Shown: piece after piece, positions 42,552 to 54,776 of the stretch | How positions within the stretch are numbered: position 1 is the first letter of the stretch | Layout of the letters: every line of letters starts with the position of its first letter | Origin: Trissonchulus latispiculum | Taxonomy: Eukaryota > Nematoda > Enoplea > Enoplida > Ironidae | Length of the DNA: 64,000 nucleotides | Reading direction: 5' to 3' | NCBI GenBank assembly: GCA_030248195.1 | Contig: JASAND010005608.1 | Coordinates: 1-64,000, forward strand | Notes under the pieces: model-generated | What the model was told of the DNA's origin: nothing | The model's input: the letters and a program-made list of their open reading frames with translations, nothing else | The model's database searches: none | Made by a program: the position numbers and the translations under genes

Positions 42552-44141
42552 TTAGTCTTCGCTGGGGGTCAGCGGGCGCTTCTGGGAGCCTGCCTGCGGC
42601 TTCAGGTGTTCCTCCAGCTCCTTCTGGTACCTCGGCTGTTGGAGCATCTTCGTCCTCAGGTGGGTCAACATGTCCCCGAGGATGTTGAGGCCCAACCACT
42701 TCGTAGGGTCTCCCAGTCGAGGGTCCTTCCTGGATAGGCCACTGCTCCAGAAGGTATCGTTGGGGTTGCACTCCACCAGCCGGTACCCCTCAGTAACCAA
42801 CAGTTGCAGCCGGGCCTCCCGGTTCTGCTCGAATTTGGCCGTGGTCCCAGTGACCATGGCCTCGTATTTCTCCATCTTGGACCACTGATCCATCTTCTCC
42901 AAATTAGTCCGAATTTTACCCCCGAGTGCTTAGCCGTCTTAGGGGTGTCCGCCTTCAGGATCTTCTTGGACGCGCCCTTGTCCCCCATGCACTTCGCCTT
43001 CCTATAGAAGTAGAAGTGCTCGTTCGTGGGGAATTTCTTCCCGTTCACCTGGAATGGGGCATCGTAGTGATTACTGAAGGGGTGCCGGCTAGTGAAGAAG
43101 GGAGTCACATCGTTCCCGAACTGCTCGGCATACTGCTCCCGTTTAGCCTCCATGATCCCAGCCCAGTTCGGGTGGTCGGATTCCATGGTCTCACCCTCCT
43201 CGTCGTCCTCTGTCAAGTCCGTGACACTGGGGGCGGGGGACCCTTCCTCCTCGGCCGACGAAATGGCGTCCCGGAATTCGCCAGAGGACCGTCTGCTGGT
43301 CTCGGCCCGACCCAGGGTTTCCATCCCTTCTTCGTCCACCTGTCCGCCTTCGGGTTCTGACCCCACATAGGCACCGTCCGGGGTGGGTTTGGGGGGATCC
43401 GTCTCCCACCTCCGACCCCGTGGGTTGGACCCAGGCCTCGGGATTGCCTCCTCGTTCTTACAGTCCCTCCTGTGGTGACCCTCCTGGAAGCAACAGAGGC
43501 ACCACTTGCCCCAGTTGGGATACCAGATTTGGACCCGCTGGGGAAAACCCATACCCTCTGGGAGGTAGGGGGCGTACCCAGGGATCCGCCTCGTGTTCTC
43601 CACCTTGACCAAGACAGACCTCCCACCATCTCTAATTGGGGTTCTCCGGCCCGAAGGGGTCCTGTGGTAGGTCCACCTGAAAGGGCTTGCCACCTCGAAC
43701 CCGAGGGACTGGATCCACCTGGTGACATGGGCCTCCGAGTCGGAGATAGGGATGTCATAAAGAAATATGGGCTGGAGGTGGAGACGCCTCCTCTCCTCTT
43801 CCCGGGGAACTTGCAGGGGGGGCAAGGACCTGTCTCAGCTTCACCCACTGGTCCACCGCCCGGTCCCTCTGCTCCTTCGTCTGGAAGGTGAGCTTCAGAT
43901 GGCCCCGCCCAGCACGCCTGACGTACTGGGGGTAGCACTGTTCCTGATTGTGCTCGACCAGCAGCTCGATCAGGGTACCGATCGATTCCTCAACGTACTC
44001 GTCGGGAATGACCAGGTACCCTGTCTTCTGCAAAAGTTCTAACCTCGCGTTTTCCGCTGCATCCGTCCGTTGGCTCAGCGTTGCTTCGTCCTCATCGGTC
44101 GGATTTGAATTGGCCAGGGGATCGCCGTTAGGCTCACCCAT
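42552..44141 (-). pseudogene. LINE ORF1 with CCHC knuckle and NADAR-like domain, frameshifted
   Basis: Starts at the ATG at 44141, about 70 bp before ORF2 (ORF1 stop at 42552, ORF2 ATG at 42475). The first ~125 codons may form an RRM-like fold. A frame change follows near 43800. Next comes a basic region with a CCHC knuckle (CLCCFQEGHHRRDC, near 43480), an acidic Ser-rich linker, and a NADAR-like domain: PFSNHYDAPF, PTNEHFYFYRKAK, a second frame change near 42905, LVECNPNDTFW and NILGDMLTHLR. The Glu and the Lys seven residues later are both kept. The two lesions make it a pseudogene. NADAR in a LINE ORF1 is unusual as far as I know. Confidence 0.8.
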
Positions 44142-44354
44142 AATGGAATCAAAGGAAAGCCTTTATCCCACTAAGGAGACGCAGGCTTGTTGGGACACAG
44201 GATAGTCCACCAGTAGAAAATAGGACCAAGGGAAGTAATCAGAATAATATGATCAATTAATAAATCCAATCAATAAGCAATTAAATTAAACTAACCGCGC
44301 ATACAATACGATCAAAGCCACGGGGCCATGAAGCGATCCAGCCAATCTTAGCCT

Positions 44355-44525
44355 TACTTGGCGACCCCCCCCCCCAAACGGGGACCCCCTTCTGCCCACC
44401 CCCACCCCCACCAAACGGGGACCCCCTTTGCATACCCCCCACCAAACGGGGACCCGTTTTGCATACCCCCCCCCCCACCAAACGGGGAGGGGTATGCTTG
44501 TCGACCCCCCCTACTAAACGGGGGA
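44355..44525 (-). repeat. G-rich tandem monomers at the LINE 5' end
   Basis: About five units built around CCAAACGGGGACCCC (sense strand GGGGTCCCCGTTTGG) separated by G-runs lie 210-390 bp before the ORF1 ATG. This recalls the tandem promoter monomers of some L1 elements. The sense-strand G-runs could form G-quadruplexes. Confidence 0.65.
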
Positions 44526-44530
44526 ACATT

Positions 44531-47443
44531 CGCGTATTGTGGTAGGAGCACCTTACGCAATGCCAAGAAGAGGAGCACTCTAGTGGCTTACTCTTCTTCT
44601 AATATATACTGCAATTATGCACTCTTGGTAGTAGTGTAGTAGTAGTAGCACTTCAAAGGTGACCTCGACATGTGTTAAACATAGAAAAATGAAAAAGTTA
44701 GTTAAAAAGCTCTCGTGGCAGAAAACTTTTTCAACTGCGCTACAACTTTGTTGCACATGTTAAGGACACATTAGAGAGTGCAAATCACCATTCTGGTACA
44801 ATTCTGTTAAGTGTCGGATTTTTGGCGATTTTTCAAAGTCAAAATTTTGTAAAATTGGTGCTTTTTGTACCACGAAAAACAATACCAGCGAAACATGTCC
44901 GCTTCTTCTGCTGGATTGGCAAAAGCTACAGCAATCGCTTATACGCACGCGCAGAATTTTTATGGCCGTAGTCGCAAATTCCTACCATTTGTAGTGGTCT
45001 CAAAAAACTTTCCACAAAATGCGCAAATTTTGCCAAAAATCATTATTATTTTCACGTTCTCTTAATAATCTCTCTTTTAATACTTACTCGAAAGTCACCG
45101 AAATTGGTACGTAAAACTATCAATGTCTGCAGGACATTATGCTAAATGCTTCAAGATAGAACTTTGCTGTCGTGTCGGCTCCTTTGATCTCTTATAGGGC
45201 TCAAAAGTCAATTTTTGAAATTTCCAAATATAGACAAATTGGGTATCATTCGATAGCTACTGATGAGCTGAACAACTTTTCTACTAGAACTATGTGTCGG
45301 AAATGTAGTATCGGAAAGTTAGAGCAAGTTAAATTTTTAAGGCACAGTTAGCTGAAAAGGCGGGGTTTTCGTGTGTCACTTAGCACATAGGCGTGTAAAG
45401 TGTACGTTCTTTCGTCAAGGTTTGTCAAGATATGCGACACACGTAAGCCCAGGCGCTGACAAAAGGCTCATTTCACAATTAATGAATGTACTGTGAACGA
45501 CTGGCTGGATATCCCGGAGTCGTTTTAGTATTAAAATATTAGCCAACTCACAGAATTAATTTGCCATATTCGTTGACCCAAATTTCGCTGCCGTTCTGTC
45601 GCAACATGACCTTGGAGGGCAAATCACAGTGGTTTTCAAGTTTTCCAACTTCACAGCGGAATGTTTCTGTCACCGTTTGGTTTCGAATTCTAATGTTTTG
45701 TCTTGTTTTTGAGAACATATGTACATATATTGTGTGTGACAATGGGCGAAACTATCGATTTTGACCCAAAGCGACCCCCCCCCTTAAAATGAGTTGATTA
45801 AACTTGGTTCCATTTCACGGATGGGGTTGATAAGTTACCGTTAACAAGCAGACTTAAATTTTTTTATTCTGGAGAATTCTTTCGCTTCTGAAGTTCTGGA
45901 GAACTGTTTTAACTCTAACTTTCTCGGGAATGACCCGTCACAGCAAACAACTAACTTTGGTTCAACTCTACCGCATTCGCGAATTTTAACTCCCTTATAT
46001 GTCTTATAACTTATAACTCTTGTAAATATCTAATGAACTTTAACCCACATATTACCACTCAGGTTAAGGTTACCACCTCTATTTAACATCCCATTCCTTT
46101 ATTTGACATAATCCTTAAACTTGCAGAGAACTTCAACTAATAGCAGGAATTCATCGGTTAGTTCGAAATGCATGCACAATATTCCACGATTGTTAAAACT
46201 ACAAAATTATGAAAACAAGCGAAATTGTTCGAATGAAAATGTCAGAGTATTTCGCGAAAACAAATCAAAGATTTATGGAAAACAGAAGAAATCGAGAAAT
46301 CGAGAAAGTTTCATTCTTGAATTTCCTCAGGGCCGCCAGTTACAAATGACAAGTGTTACAATTTTGACTGTCATTTACCCCATTGCCACTGCAGGCAACT
46401 AGAATACAGGGACTACCACCAATGAATAGAGAAAACTGTAAGTGGGCCCTAATGCATCGAGCAATAGAATCCGTCAGTCTCGAACAGTACGAATTGTTTC
46501 TAAAGTTGCTTGCAGAATACAAACTAATTCCTTTCAGTTCTCAGATCGTAATACTCAGATCTCTGGGGTAGCTAGGTAGATTCTGGAAATAGCCCAGGAT
46601 AAACTGTTTAACTGGGGCCCAGCGATTATGTTAGGCGCCCCGTTGGTGTCCCCCAAAATTTATCAATCCCCTGGCGAGGTTTGCCAGCGTAGTGTGAGCC
46701 GCCTGGACTAAAAATCTCCACCCGCAGTCCAATTTCTGCGTCCGTTGCGCAGTGCTAAGTTGTGGTATTAAGCAGAGAGGTTTTGTTCATGGTTCACCCA
46801 TTACAAATGCACTGCTGGTGCAAGGTGAGCAATGTTTGAACGCTTTATTCCAAACAATGACAAGGGCAAATTGCAGTCCAAATTGTTTTGAAGTAAACAC
46901 AATTTAAATAATGATATATCAGTAGTCGTCGATGTTATGTGTATTAACTTGTCTTGACTCTAGTGCTGACTTGACTTCGCAGAATTTTTGTAAGATTGGT
47001 GACAACGTGCAGATTTACAGATATTATTTTGCAGATATGAGTTTACAAGTGGGATGGATACACATTGTTTTCTTTGTTTACTAACTCGAATCTCATTCTA
47101 ATGTTGGAAGTGTCTCATACAAATATTCACCAACCACACAGATTGGTTCAAGAGCTACAGTATTTAACGAAGCTACAATTGCTGCTAGCTACTATTTACA
47201 AAACACCAACTGAAAAACATACTATTACACAAATCCTGAAATAAAATATATGAGCAGCCAATTACTCTAATAGCCTTTAGTGCTGGAACTTGACTACTGC
47301 TACAGATCCAGGATCGATCGATCGATGATCGATCCAATCCTTTAGTGAGCTTATTTTAGTGTTTACCTCCAGTTAATTACAATAATGTCTGAAGTCTCCA
47401 TAGCCTGACTGATGAATTAACAAATAATGCATACTAAGTAGCA
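44531..47443. other. Non-coding; possible host exons only
   Basis: No recognisable gene. On the plus strand, acceptor-like TTAAACTTGCAG before 46125 and CCACTGCAG before 46395, with a donor-like ACT|GTAAGT near 46437, could bound small exons. No protein family supports them. Confidence 0.35.
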
Positions 47444-47659
47444 TAGTATCCGTTTTTCGAGCCGTACTCCCGGAGTAATTGACCTTTTGACCTTTCCCTT
47501 CAGTTTTCATGTACTTAAGCTTATTCTAAACTACACCAATCCCTTTTTTCCGACCGCGTTCTTCCCCCGGGGCTTGGAACCCGGCATCGCCCCATTACCG
47601 GACGTTCTTGGGTTTTTGAAACTTCTAACTTCAAGTGTTTATATATTCTTGGTGCAGCA

Positions 47660-47976
47660 TCATCATCATCATCATAAGGGGAGCAGTGATGGAGGCGAAG
47701 TTTGGATCCCAGGGTTTGAGCAAGACTGTCGATAAGTGGAATTTGTTTCTGGTCAACCATCCGAAGGTCTACCAAATCGGGTCCTTCTAAAAATCCCAAA
47801 AATGGTAATCCAAAAGTTCCCTTAAATTTAAAAGTAGCCGATCTCCCATCCTCGATAGCTTTTTCCGGGGAGAAGTAACTTGGCGCACTGTAGTCCCAAA
47901 TTTCCACCTCTTTACTTTGAACACTGAACCAATACCACCAATACATGTTTTCGAGAGAGCTTTTGAAACCGACCAC
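47660..47976 (-). pseudogene. Decayed ORF in the left arm (unrecognised)
   Basis: A coherent frame of about 100 codons rich in Trp, Tyr and Phe (VQSKEVEIWDYSAPSYF) looks protein-like, not random. A short piece recurs in the right arm near 49345-49415. I cannot assign a family. It is downstream of the C2H2 ORF in the same element copy. Confidence 0.35.
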
Positions 47977-48336
47977 TCGCGACGACAGCAGGAGTCAAAC
48001 TGACAATCTCCCAACATTTCACCCGTAGATTTTTGAGTTAACTAATAGTTGCTTGGCTTAACAATAGTTTGACCGTTTGCACAGATTGGTATTATATGTT
48101 TTCAGTTTTCTTACTTATTTATTCAACCCACCTAAGTTCTGGGTCTCTTCTTCTTTACACCAATCTTGCTCCGAGCATATGTTTCCTAATGCTTTACAGA
48201 ATCTTGTCTTTGCCTTAAATGCCTTGCCTTAACTTACCGACAGTCGTACCTTTGTACTCTGAGTCACTCCATACTAGCTCCGAGTTAACACCGAGTATAC
48301 ACTGAGCCGACTCCCCATTAACTAGTAATTTTACAC

Positions 48337-48827
48337 TTATTCTTCCTCTTCCTGTTCATCAAATTGGTCCACCGTCTTTTCTGGTAGTACCACCGTGCTC
48401 AAATTGGAGTTCTTTTCTATGGCACGTCTGAGGGTTTCTTCAGCGGAATACTTTCCCTCATACTCTATTTGTTTGGTCAGAATTTCATCAATTATTGGAT
48501 CATCGAGGAACCCCTTTAGTTCAGCTCGGATCCTAGGTCGGACTTCATTGTAAGCCTCAGTTTCAGCCTCAGCATCATCATGGCCGTCTGCAACGTATTC
48601 AATTGCTAACCTAGTTATTCTACTTTCGAACTCTCTTCAGACTGCCTGACAAGCTCATCCCAAAACTTGCCAATGTCAGTTGACTCATAGATCTCTCCAC
48701 AACTCGAGTCACTACTGTCTGAACATTCGGTACTTGTCTCTGATTCGGACTCATCATACTCTGGTTGGGCACTGTGAAGATTTTGAACAAGACGTTGTAG
48801 GTTGAACGCCCTGGTGAACGTCTGACC
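48337..48827 (-). pseudogene. C2H2 zinc-finger/acidic ORF, left-arm copy, frameshifted
   Basis: The sense strand runs from the C-terminal half of the finger (TFTRAFNLQR) through a Ser/Asp/Glu-rich stretch (SESETSTECSDSSDSS) to FWDELVRQSEE. After a frame change near 48645 comes a helical Glu-rich tail ending DQFDEQEEEE and a stop at 48337. The finger-acidic-helical plan is seen in small C2H2 proteins that accompany some animal DNA transposons. That comparison is from memory. Confidence 0.5.
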
Positions 48828-48928
48828 GTCTATATAAAAGCACCAAGCGAAATCAATAAAAGCACAGACAACAAGGACAAAGCGACATCAAGTCTATAAA
48901 TCGTAATTGAAACTCAAGCAGAACAAAC
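48828..48928 (+). promoter_or_regulatory. Candidate core promoter in the palindrome centre
   Basis: TCTATATAAAAGC at 48828-48840 is a TATA-box match, about 90 bp before the plus-strand ATG at 48929. Confidence 0.4.
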
Positions 48929-49186
48929 ATGTCTAGTTGTGAATATTACGAACCATACTAGTGTGGCACTTGTGGTCAGACGTTCACCAGGGCGTTCAAC
49001 CTACAACGTCATGTCCAATACCTTCACAGTGCCCAACCAGAGTATGATGAGTCCGAATCAGAGACAAGTACCGAATGTTCAGACAGTAGTGACTCGAGTT
49101 GTGGAGAGATCTATGAGCCAACTGACATTGGTAAGTTTTGGGATGAGCTAGTCAGGCAGTCTGAAGAGAGGTTCGAAGTAGAATAA
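48929..49186 (+). pseudogene. C2H2 zinc-finger/acidic ORF, right-arm copy, early stop
   Basis: ATG at 48929, in-frame TAG at 48959-48961, then CGTCGQTF...LQRH...H, a complete C2H2 finger, the acidic Ser/Asp/Glu stretch and FWDELVRQSEE, stopping at 49184-49186. The homologous tail continues in another frame (about 49186-49330). At least two lesions, so not functional. Confidence 0.5.
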
Positions 49187-49669
49187 CTAGGTTAGCAAAT
49201 GAATACGTTGTAGACGGCCATGATGATGCTGAGGCTGAAATTGAGGCTTACAATGAAGTCCGACCTAGGATCCGAGCTGAACTAAATAGAAAAATCTACT
49301 TTGACATCCAACGTTGTAAGGGGTTCCTCGATGATCCAATAATTGAAACAAATTCCACTTATTGACAGCCTTGCTCAAACCCTGGGAAATAAACTTCGCC
49401 TCCATCTCTGCTCCCCTTATCCCAACCGTCCTCTTCAGGGCTAATTGTATATCTGATTGAAAATGTGTGCAAATAGAATACACAAACATAAAACGGATAA
49501 ACACATAATATAAACAGTATAAAACACTAAGAGTAGATGATTGGCCTTTTCTTGCCACGGCTGCTAAATTTAGTGTACACACAATACAAGTGCATTGTAA
49601 CAGTGTACACACTAGTGCAATTGAAACTGGGGGAATACAATAAGTATAAGTTCCAAGTAAGTAAAATTG

Positions 49670-49930
49670 TCCCCTGGGTAGTATAGTGGTAATGTTACAC
49701 AGGAGTGGCGCGTACGGTCACGGATCAAATCCCGGACCACCTCTTATCCCAACAGCCCTCTTAAGGGCTACCAGCCTGAAGACGGATAAAGACCATTACC
49801 TTACCTTTACCTTTACCATAGGTAAAGATGGGCGAAACGTCGCGACCCAAAATTTAGCAGCCGTGGCAAGAAAAGGCCAATCATCTACTCTTAGTCATGA
49901 AACGCCACGAAGAACATATAGATCAGTATA
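49670..49930 (+). mobile_element. tRNA-derived SINE
   Basis: The tRNA-like head 49670-49739 has an A-box-like TAGTATAGTGG and a B-box-like GGATCAAATCC. A body with GAAGACGGATAAAG and GGGCGAAACGTCGCGACC follows. The tail segment near 49850-49905 occurs inverted at about 49530-49585, so a second, truncated copy lies in opposite orientation. Confidence 0.6.
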
Positions 49931-50607
49931 AAACACATAAAAATACATAGAACCACATAAACACATCGAATTAAAACTGGGTTTAGGTAGGTGGATAGGT
50001 CAAATAGCTTAGGCAGGTAGAGAAGTTAGGTAGCTAAGCAAATAAGTTATATATTTAATAAGAATCGAGTAAGAGGATAGAAAGCCATAAAGATTACTCC
50101 TTATGAAAATTTTTTGAAACGTGATTTGTTGATGCTGTACCAAAAATTATAAAAATCCTCATTTAGCTGAAACTAAGTGTGTTGGGTCTAGACTTGTAGA
50201 GCTCGAGGAGAGGAATCGAACGGTATCTGTGTCATCGAAATCGGATCTGGGATGAGAAAGTTATGGTCCGTTGAAAATCACCTTATAAAAATTTTATGAA
50301 ACCTGATTGGATGATGCTGCACCAAGGATATATAAACACTTGAAGTTAGAAGTTTCAAAAACCCAAGAACGTCCGGTAATGGGGCGATGCCGGGTCCCAA
50401 GCCCCGGGGGAAGAACGCAGAGGGTCGGAAAGAAAGGGATTGGTGTAGTTTAGAATAAGCTTAAGTACATGAAAACTGAAGGAAAGGTCAAAAGGTCAAT
50501 CGAAAAACGGATACTATACTACTATACTACATCAAATGTGAGACATGTGTTAGTTCAAAGTTATGCATGGTAACTGACACAGTCGATACATTGTTTGATT
50601 TATTTAG

Positions 50608-50810
50608 TGCTAGAAAAGACAGGCGAAAGTGATGCAACCTCCTGCTCCGGTATTTTTGCAGTTAAATTGGAGTGCATGGGAATTTTCTATCCATATGAAT
50701 ACGAATGTGGCGGTCCTCAATGCAAAATGGCTAACAAAGTGGAAGATGTTCAGTTTAATTGTCACTGTACGAATCCTGAATCACCTTCTGGGTACGGCAT
50801 GGCTTACTGA
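50608..50810 (+). CDS. Possible terminal exon of a host gene (Cys-rich)
   Basis: An acceptor-like TTGATTTATTTAG precedes an open frame of about 67 codons that ends in a stop. It contains seven Cys (for example YECGGPQCKM and FNCHCTNPE) and reads like a real secreted-domain tail. No family recognised, no other exon identified. Confidence 0.3.
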
Positions 50811-50879
50811 CAAATAATTCAACTGTATAACGTTTTGCATACATAAAGTCGATACCATAGATGGGCTAAATTTTTCGTC

Positions 50880-50935
50880 CTGTCGAGTCCCGTCCCGCAC
50901 TCAATTTGTTTGTCCCGTTCCGTGGGATCCCGCAT
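50880..50935 (+). repeat. Short-period island of GTCCCGTCCCG type
   Basis: CCCGT/GTCCC units with a GGGATCCC centre. A related island with inverted units lies at 53525-53610. Confidence 0.65.
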
Positions 50936-52499
50936 CATTTCCTAATTTTCTCATTTACTAAAATTAATAGTATTTACTAAGAACTTAATATGAAAATAAA
51001 AACTGAATTTTGTTATGTAAACATTACGTTAGTTTGATGGCTACTATGAATACTCAGTATATACTTGATAAATATTCAAATGAATTGCTGTGCGTAAAAA
51101 AATGAAACGCTTAACACTGAAGCCAATATTAATTGTGTTCTCTCTTTACCATGGGGTGGGTCCATTTTTGGCCATTTTTTCAATTTTCTCATATGTCACA
51201 AATTTCTGTACATTTTATTATCAACCTGTATACTTTGACTAGGTTTTCAAATTAAATTCGGAAGTGCTGAGGTTGTTGAGTAATTTTGCCTCAAAGTTCA
51301 GGTTTCATGTATTACATAGAAAATGTGAAATGTTGTCATTCTTTCACAGAAATCTCAGGAATGGCTAAATAGACTCGCCCAAACGTTATATCACAGTTTT
51401 GCAGTATTTCAGTACTGTGACCTGTAGGAATTTGAATTCCAATTTAGGTCTATAATTTTTTTAATGAACTTTTGAATTAGTAGAGTAATGCTCTATGTTG
51501 AATTTGATACAAAATTGTAATGCTTGAAACATTAATAAAAATTTTAGAGACCTTATCCAAATTCTGATACCTACAAATCACAGTCCGGAAACATGGAAAA
51601 AATAAAATATAATGCTTAGACAGATCCATTTTGCCGTTGTTGAGATTTCTGTGGCGCAGGTGCAAAAATAACAACTTTTGGCATTTCCTATATATACAAC
51701 TAAAGCATGCGACCTTACGGGGGGGGGGCTACGAACGCGTTGGCACGACATCGTCGAAGATAGCTACTTTTCCCCCCAACGTTAGCCAACATATCAAAGT
51801 TAAAAAGTTTAGGGTGGGCAACAATATATCTCACATACACTGTTTTTGGCAGGACGCCAAAGTACAAATTTTGGTGCGAAAAATGAGATTTTTCAAAAAA
51901 GGATTTTCAGCTCTGGTGGACTAACAGGTTGACCAATTCTGAAACTGTTGGCCATAAATATTAACTGTTACTAGTGCTAAATATTAAAAGTATTCCGGAT
52001 TTCGAGCGTTGCTTCCTTCTTCAGCTATACCAGCTCAAAATCTGAAATTTGGAAAAAAATTGTGATGTGACCGTGCGCCGTTTTCGATCTAATAAAACTG
52101 ACAGCCCCTAGCCTACCCCAGCTTTTTACCAAATATTAGGCTCTAATAGGGGCAAACTATGTGTCAGTTTCGAGAGCTTTGGTTTTCTGGTTAATGTGCT
52201 AGCAAACTTTTTGTTTAGGAATAACCCTAATTTTTAGGCCTGAAAGGCTAGCTAAGCGCAGTGAAAATAGGGTTAAAAATGTTTTGTCTCCGATATTGCC
52301 GAAAAGGGGCGTATAGGGGTTATTTGACCTGTAGAATCTGAATATGAGATCCGTTTTTCGATATGACGTTTCTATCGTTCAGTGTGCGCTTACAACTGTC
52401 TTAGAGCTTTTTTGGAGCGATCGCCACCCATACTTCGAAAAATCAATCTAGAATTTCTAAACATTGGAGCGAGGTTTAGTGACCTAGCCTTCTGCACTG
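50936..52499. other. Non-coding, nothing identified
   Basis: AT-rich, with a poly-G tract at 51719-51728. No supported feature. Confidence 0.45.
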
Positions 52500-52715
52500 G
52501 AACACTCACTGGCCTGTAATCAGACATGTGCAGGAGGGGAAGTTCTGAGGGGGGTGAAGGGCGGCCGAAGGCCGCCAAAAAACCGGATTTTTCCGGTTTT
52601 TTACCGGAAAAATCCGGATTCTGGGGAAGGTGCGGGACCCCTCTGGGCAGGTCGGGGGGGGGGGTGGAACCCCCCCAACCCCCCCAACCCCCAACCCCCC
52701 TCAACCCCCCCCCAA
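52500..52715. repeat. G/C-run block with hairpin
   Basis: GGCGGCCGAAGGCCGCC and an AAACCGGATTTTTCCGG/CCGGAAAAATCCGG inverted repeat are followed by poly-G and several CCCCCCAACC units. The block interrupts a more protein-like minus-strand frame (52716-52947), so it may be an insertion. Confidence 0.5.
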
Positions 52716-54295
52716 GCACACGTATGCCTGCAATGCGCAAAGCTTCAGCCGATTCTGCCACAGTAATTTGGCGTAATTGACTCACATGTTCGAAAAGGCA
52801 CCAAATGACAGCGACATCATCGATTATATAATCTAGCACTGCGAATGCAGGGATTAACCAAATCACGTCATTTTTACATAAGTTAAGACCGATACTTGGA
52901 GTATTAATTGGAGCAAAGTTGGGTTCATTTGGTAAACCACAGTACATTATATGTTAGTTAACATCCATCCATATAGACCTACAACACCCAATTTTTCGCA
53001 CTTTTATTGTATCTCACAGAAAAGCATACATTGATCTAAAGTTTATTTTACACGATATCAAAGCACTATTTCTGGAGAATTTGGGTGCAGTATATCTTGC
53101 CCATAGCGATCAGGGCGAGGCGAAGTTTGTGTACGTGCCATGCCGAGCTTTGGATCGACAACACCAACTTCAGATGGCTCCACAGGACGCTACGCTGCAT
53201 GGAATTCTTTCAAACTTTAAACTATTTCACACTAAACCTAATACTATTATGTCGCAAAAGACTAGCTAGCTTTTCTAACATCAAACTTTTAGTGAAATTC
53301 GTAGCCCCCCCCCCCTTAACTTCGAGGTCAGATTATTCAACAACCGCAGGACATCCTACTTTAATTTCAAAAACTTGTTCAATATACAGGATAAACACCC
53401 AGCACCGCAAATGAAGCTTATATTAAGTTGAAACTAAATTTTATAGAATAATACGAAGCGTGGCCGTAATGTTTTAAAACATTCTCTAGTTTCTTAAAAA
53501 TACCCTAATTTTTAAGAAAATACAATGAGTTTTCGTCCCGCGGGATCCGGCGGGACGAAGGCTGTCGTCCCATCCCGTCCGGTCCCACAGGATTCCGCGT
53601 CCCGCGTTCATCTCTGTGTAGTAGCACCCAAAAATGGAAGGAATGAACCTCAAATAAAAATTTTGAAAATTTTTACAGCTTTTAAATTTCACTTTGGTAA
53701 GCGGAACCGAAACTAAGGGGAACCGAAAAGTTTTAAAAATTTACTGAAAACTTGCATACAGGGGTTTACAGGGGCGTTGAGCACGAATTCGAAAACCGTT
53801 TTTCGATTCAGCTTTTCGTTAGCTCAGTATACACTCGCATGTTATGCTTACAACTTTAGCTTAACACTGAGCTAACGAGAAGCGGATTTCAGATTTTTGC
53901 TCAGCACCCCTCGAAACCGCTGTAAGCATGTTTTCAGCAAAAAGTTATTTAAAAAATGCTCGGTTCTCTTGCTCCCCCCATTATCAAACTAAAAGTTTAA
54001 AATTTGCAATCTGCATTTTCAGCAAAATCAAGGGCAAAACCTTTTCCGTTTCTTTTCGGGCCCTCGAGAATCGAAAATGTCGAATTTCGACAAATCGACA
54101 AATTTGCGATGTTTGAACTCAGTGTGGTTCGGAACATGCACGTACCAAATGTTATATCGATTGGTCAAATTTTAAAAACTTAAGCCCTGGGCGGTAAAAT
54201 CGGCAAACCTCATTTGAATTCCTTTAGCTAGGAATCGCAGATTTATAAAAGTAATTAGTGAGCAGATGTGGATTAAAACACGTTTGGTTTTGCAG
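52716..54295. other. Mostly non-coding; uncertain minus-strand exon fragment at 52716-52947
   Basis: The minus-strand frame at 52716-52947 has protein-like composition but no recognised family or splice sites that convince me. A second GTCCCG/GGGAC island lies at 53525-53610. The rest is AT-rich. Confidence 0.3.
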
Positions 54296-54482
54296 GTTTA
54301 CGGCTGAAGTCAACCTTATCGAAGCTTACGATATTCTTGTTCGCCAATGTATGTCGAAGCTCTGGGAAACCTGGACCAATGAAAAAAGCGAAAACATAAT
54401 AAAGTTCATGATAGAAAGACTCATATTGGATTTACAGATGGAATGTTGGTTTAAATCATTGCACGAACACTTATCAAGATAA
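54296..54482 (+). CDS. Possible terminal exon of a host gene
   Basis: A good acceptor (TTTGGTTTTGCAG) precedes about 61 open codons with protein-like composition (Trp, Cys, charged helices) ending at TAA 54480-54482. An AATAAA polyadenylation signal follows about 11 nt later. I do not recognise the family and cannot link it to an upstream exon. Confidence 0.4.
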
Positions 54483-54776
54483 ATGTATCTAACAATAAAT
54501 ATATATTAAGAATGAGTTAATATTCAGAACTGAGCAATGGGTACGCCATGTTAAAATAGTTGTGGCTAATTCCTTTGTAAAACATTTCGTAACTGCTTCA
54601 ATTTTTTGTGCGGACATTTGGCGACAAAAATTAGTCACAAGATGTCCGGACTAAAAGGTAAATAGTTTAGAATTTTTGTGACTGAACTTTTTGGTCACAA
54701 AAGCTTCTTTTCTCTTGGTCACACGACTAAGCCTACCCATCAGGGCGAGTTTACTTGGATTGGAGAAAAGGCTTAC

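Larger units (their letters stand above)
47444..50516. repeat. Large imperfect palindrome of two inverted element copies
   Basis: Left arm 47444-48827 and right arm 48974-50516 match in inverted orientation in several blocks: 47444-47667 with about 50310-50516, about 47675-47740 with 49345-49415, and 48490-48827 with 48974-49330. The right arm also carries a SINE and lacks parts of the left arm. The spacer 48828-48973 holds a TATATAAAAG box. This is a head-to-head inverted duplication of a decayed element with a C2H2 gene. Confidence 0.8.
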
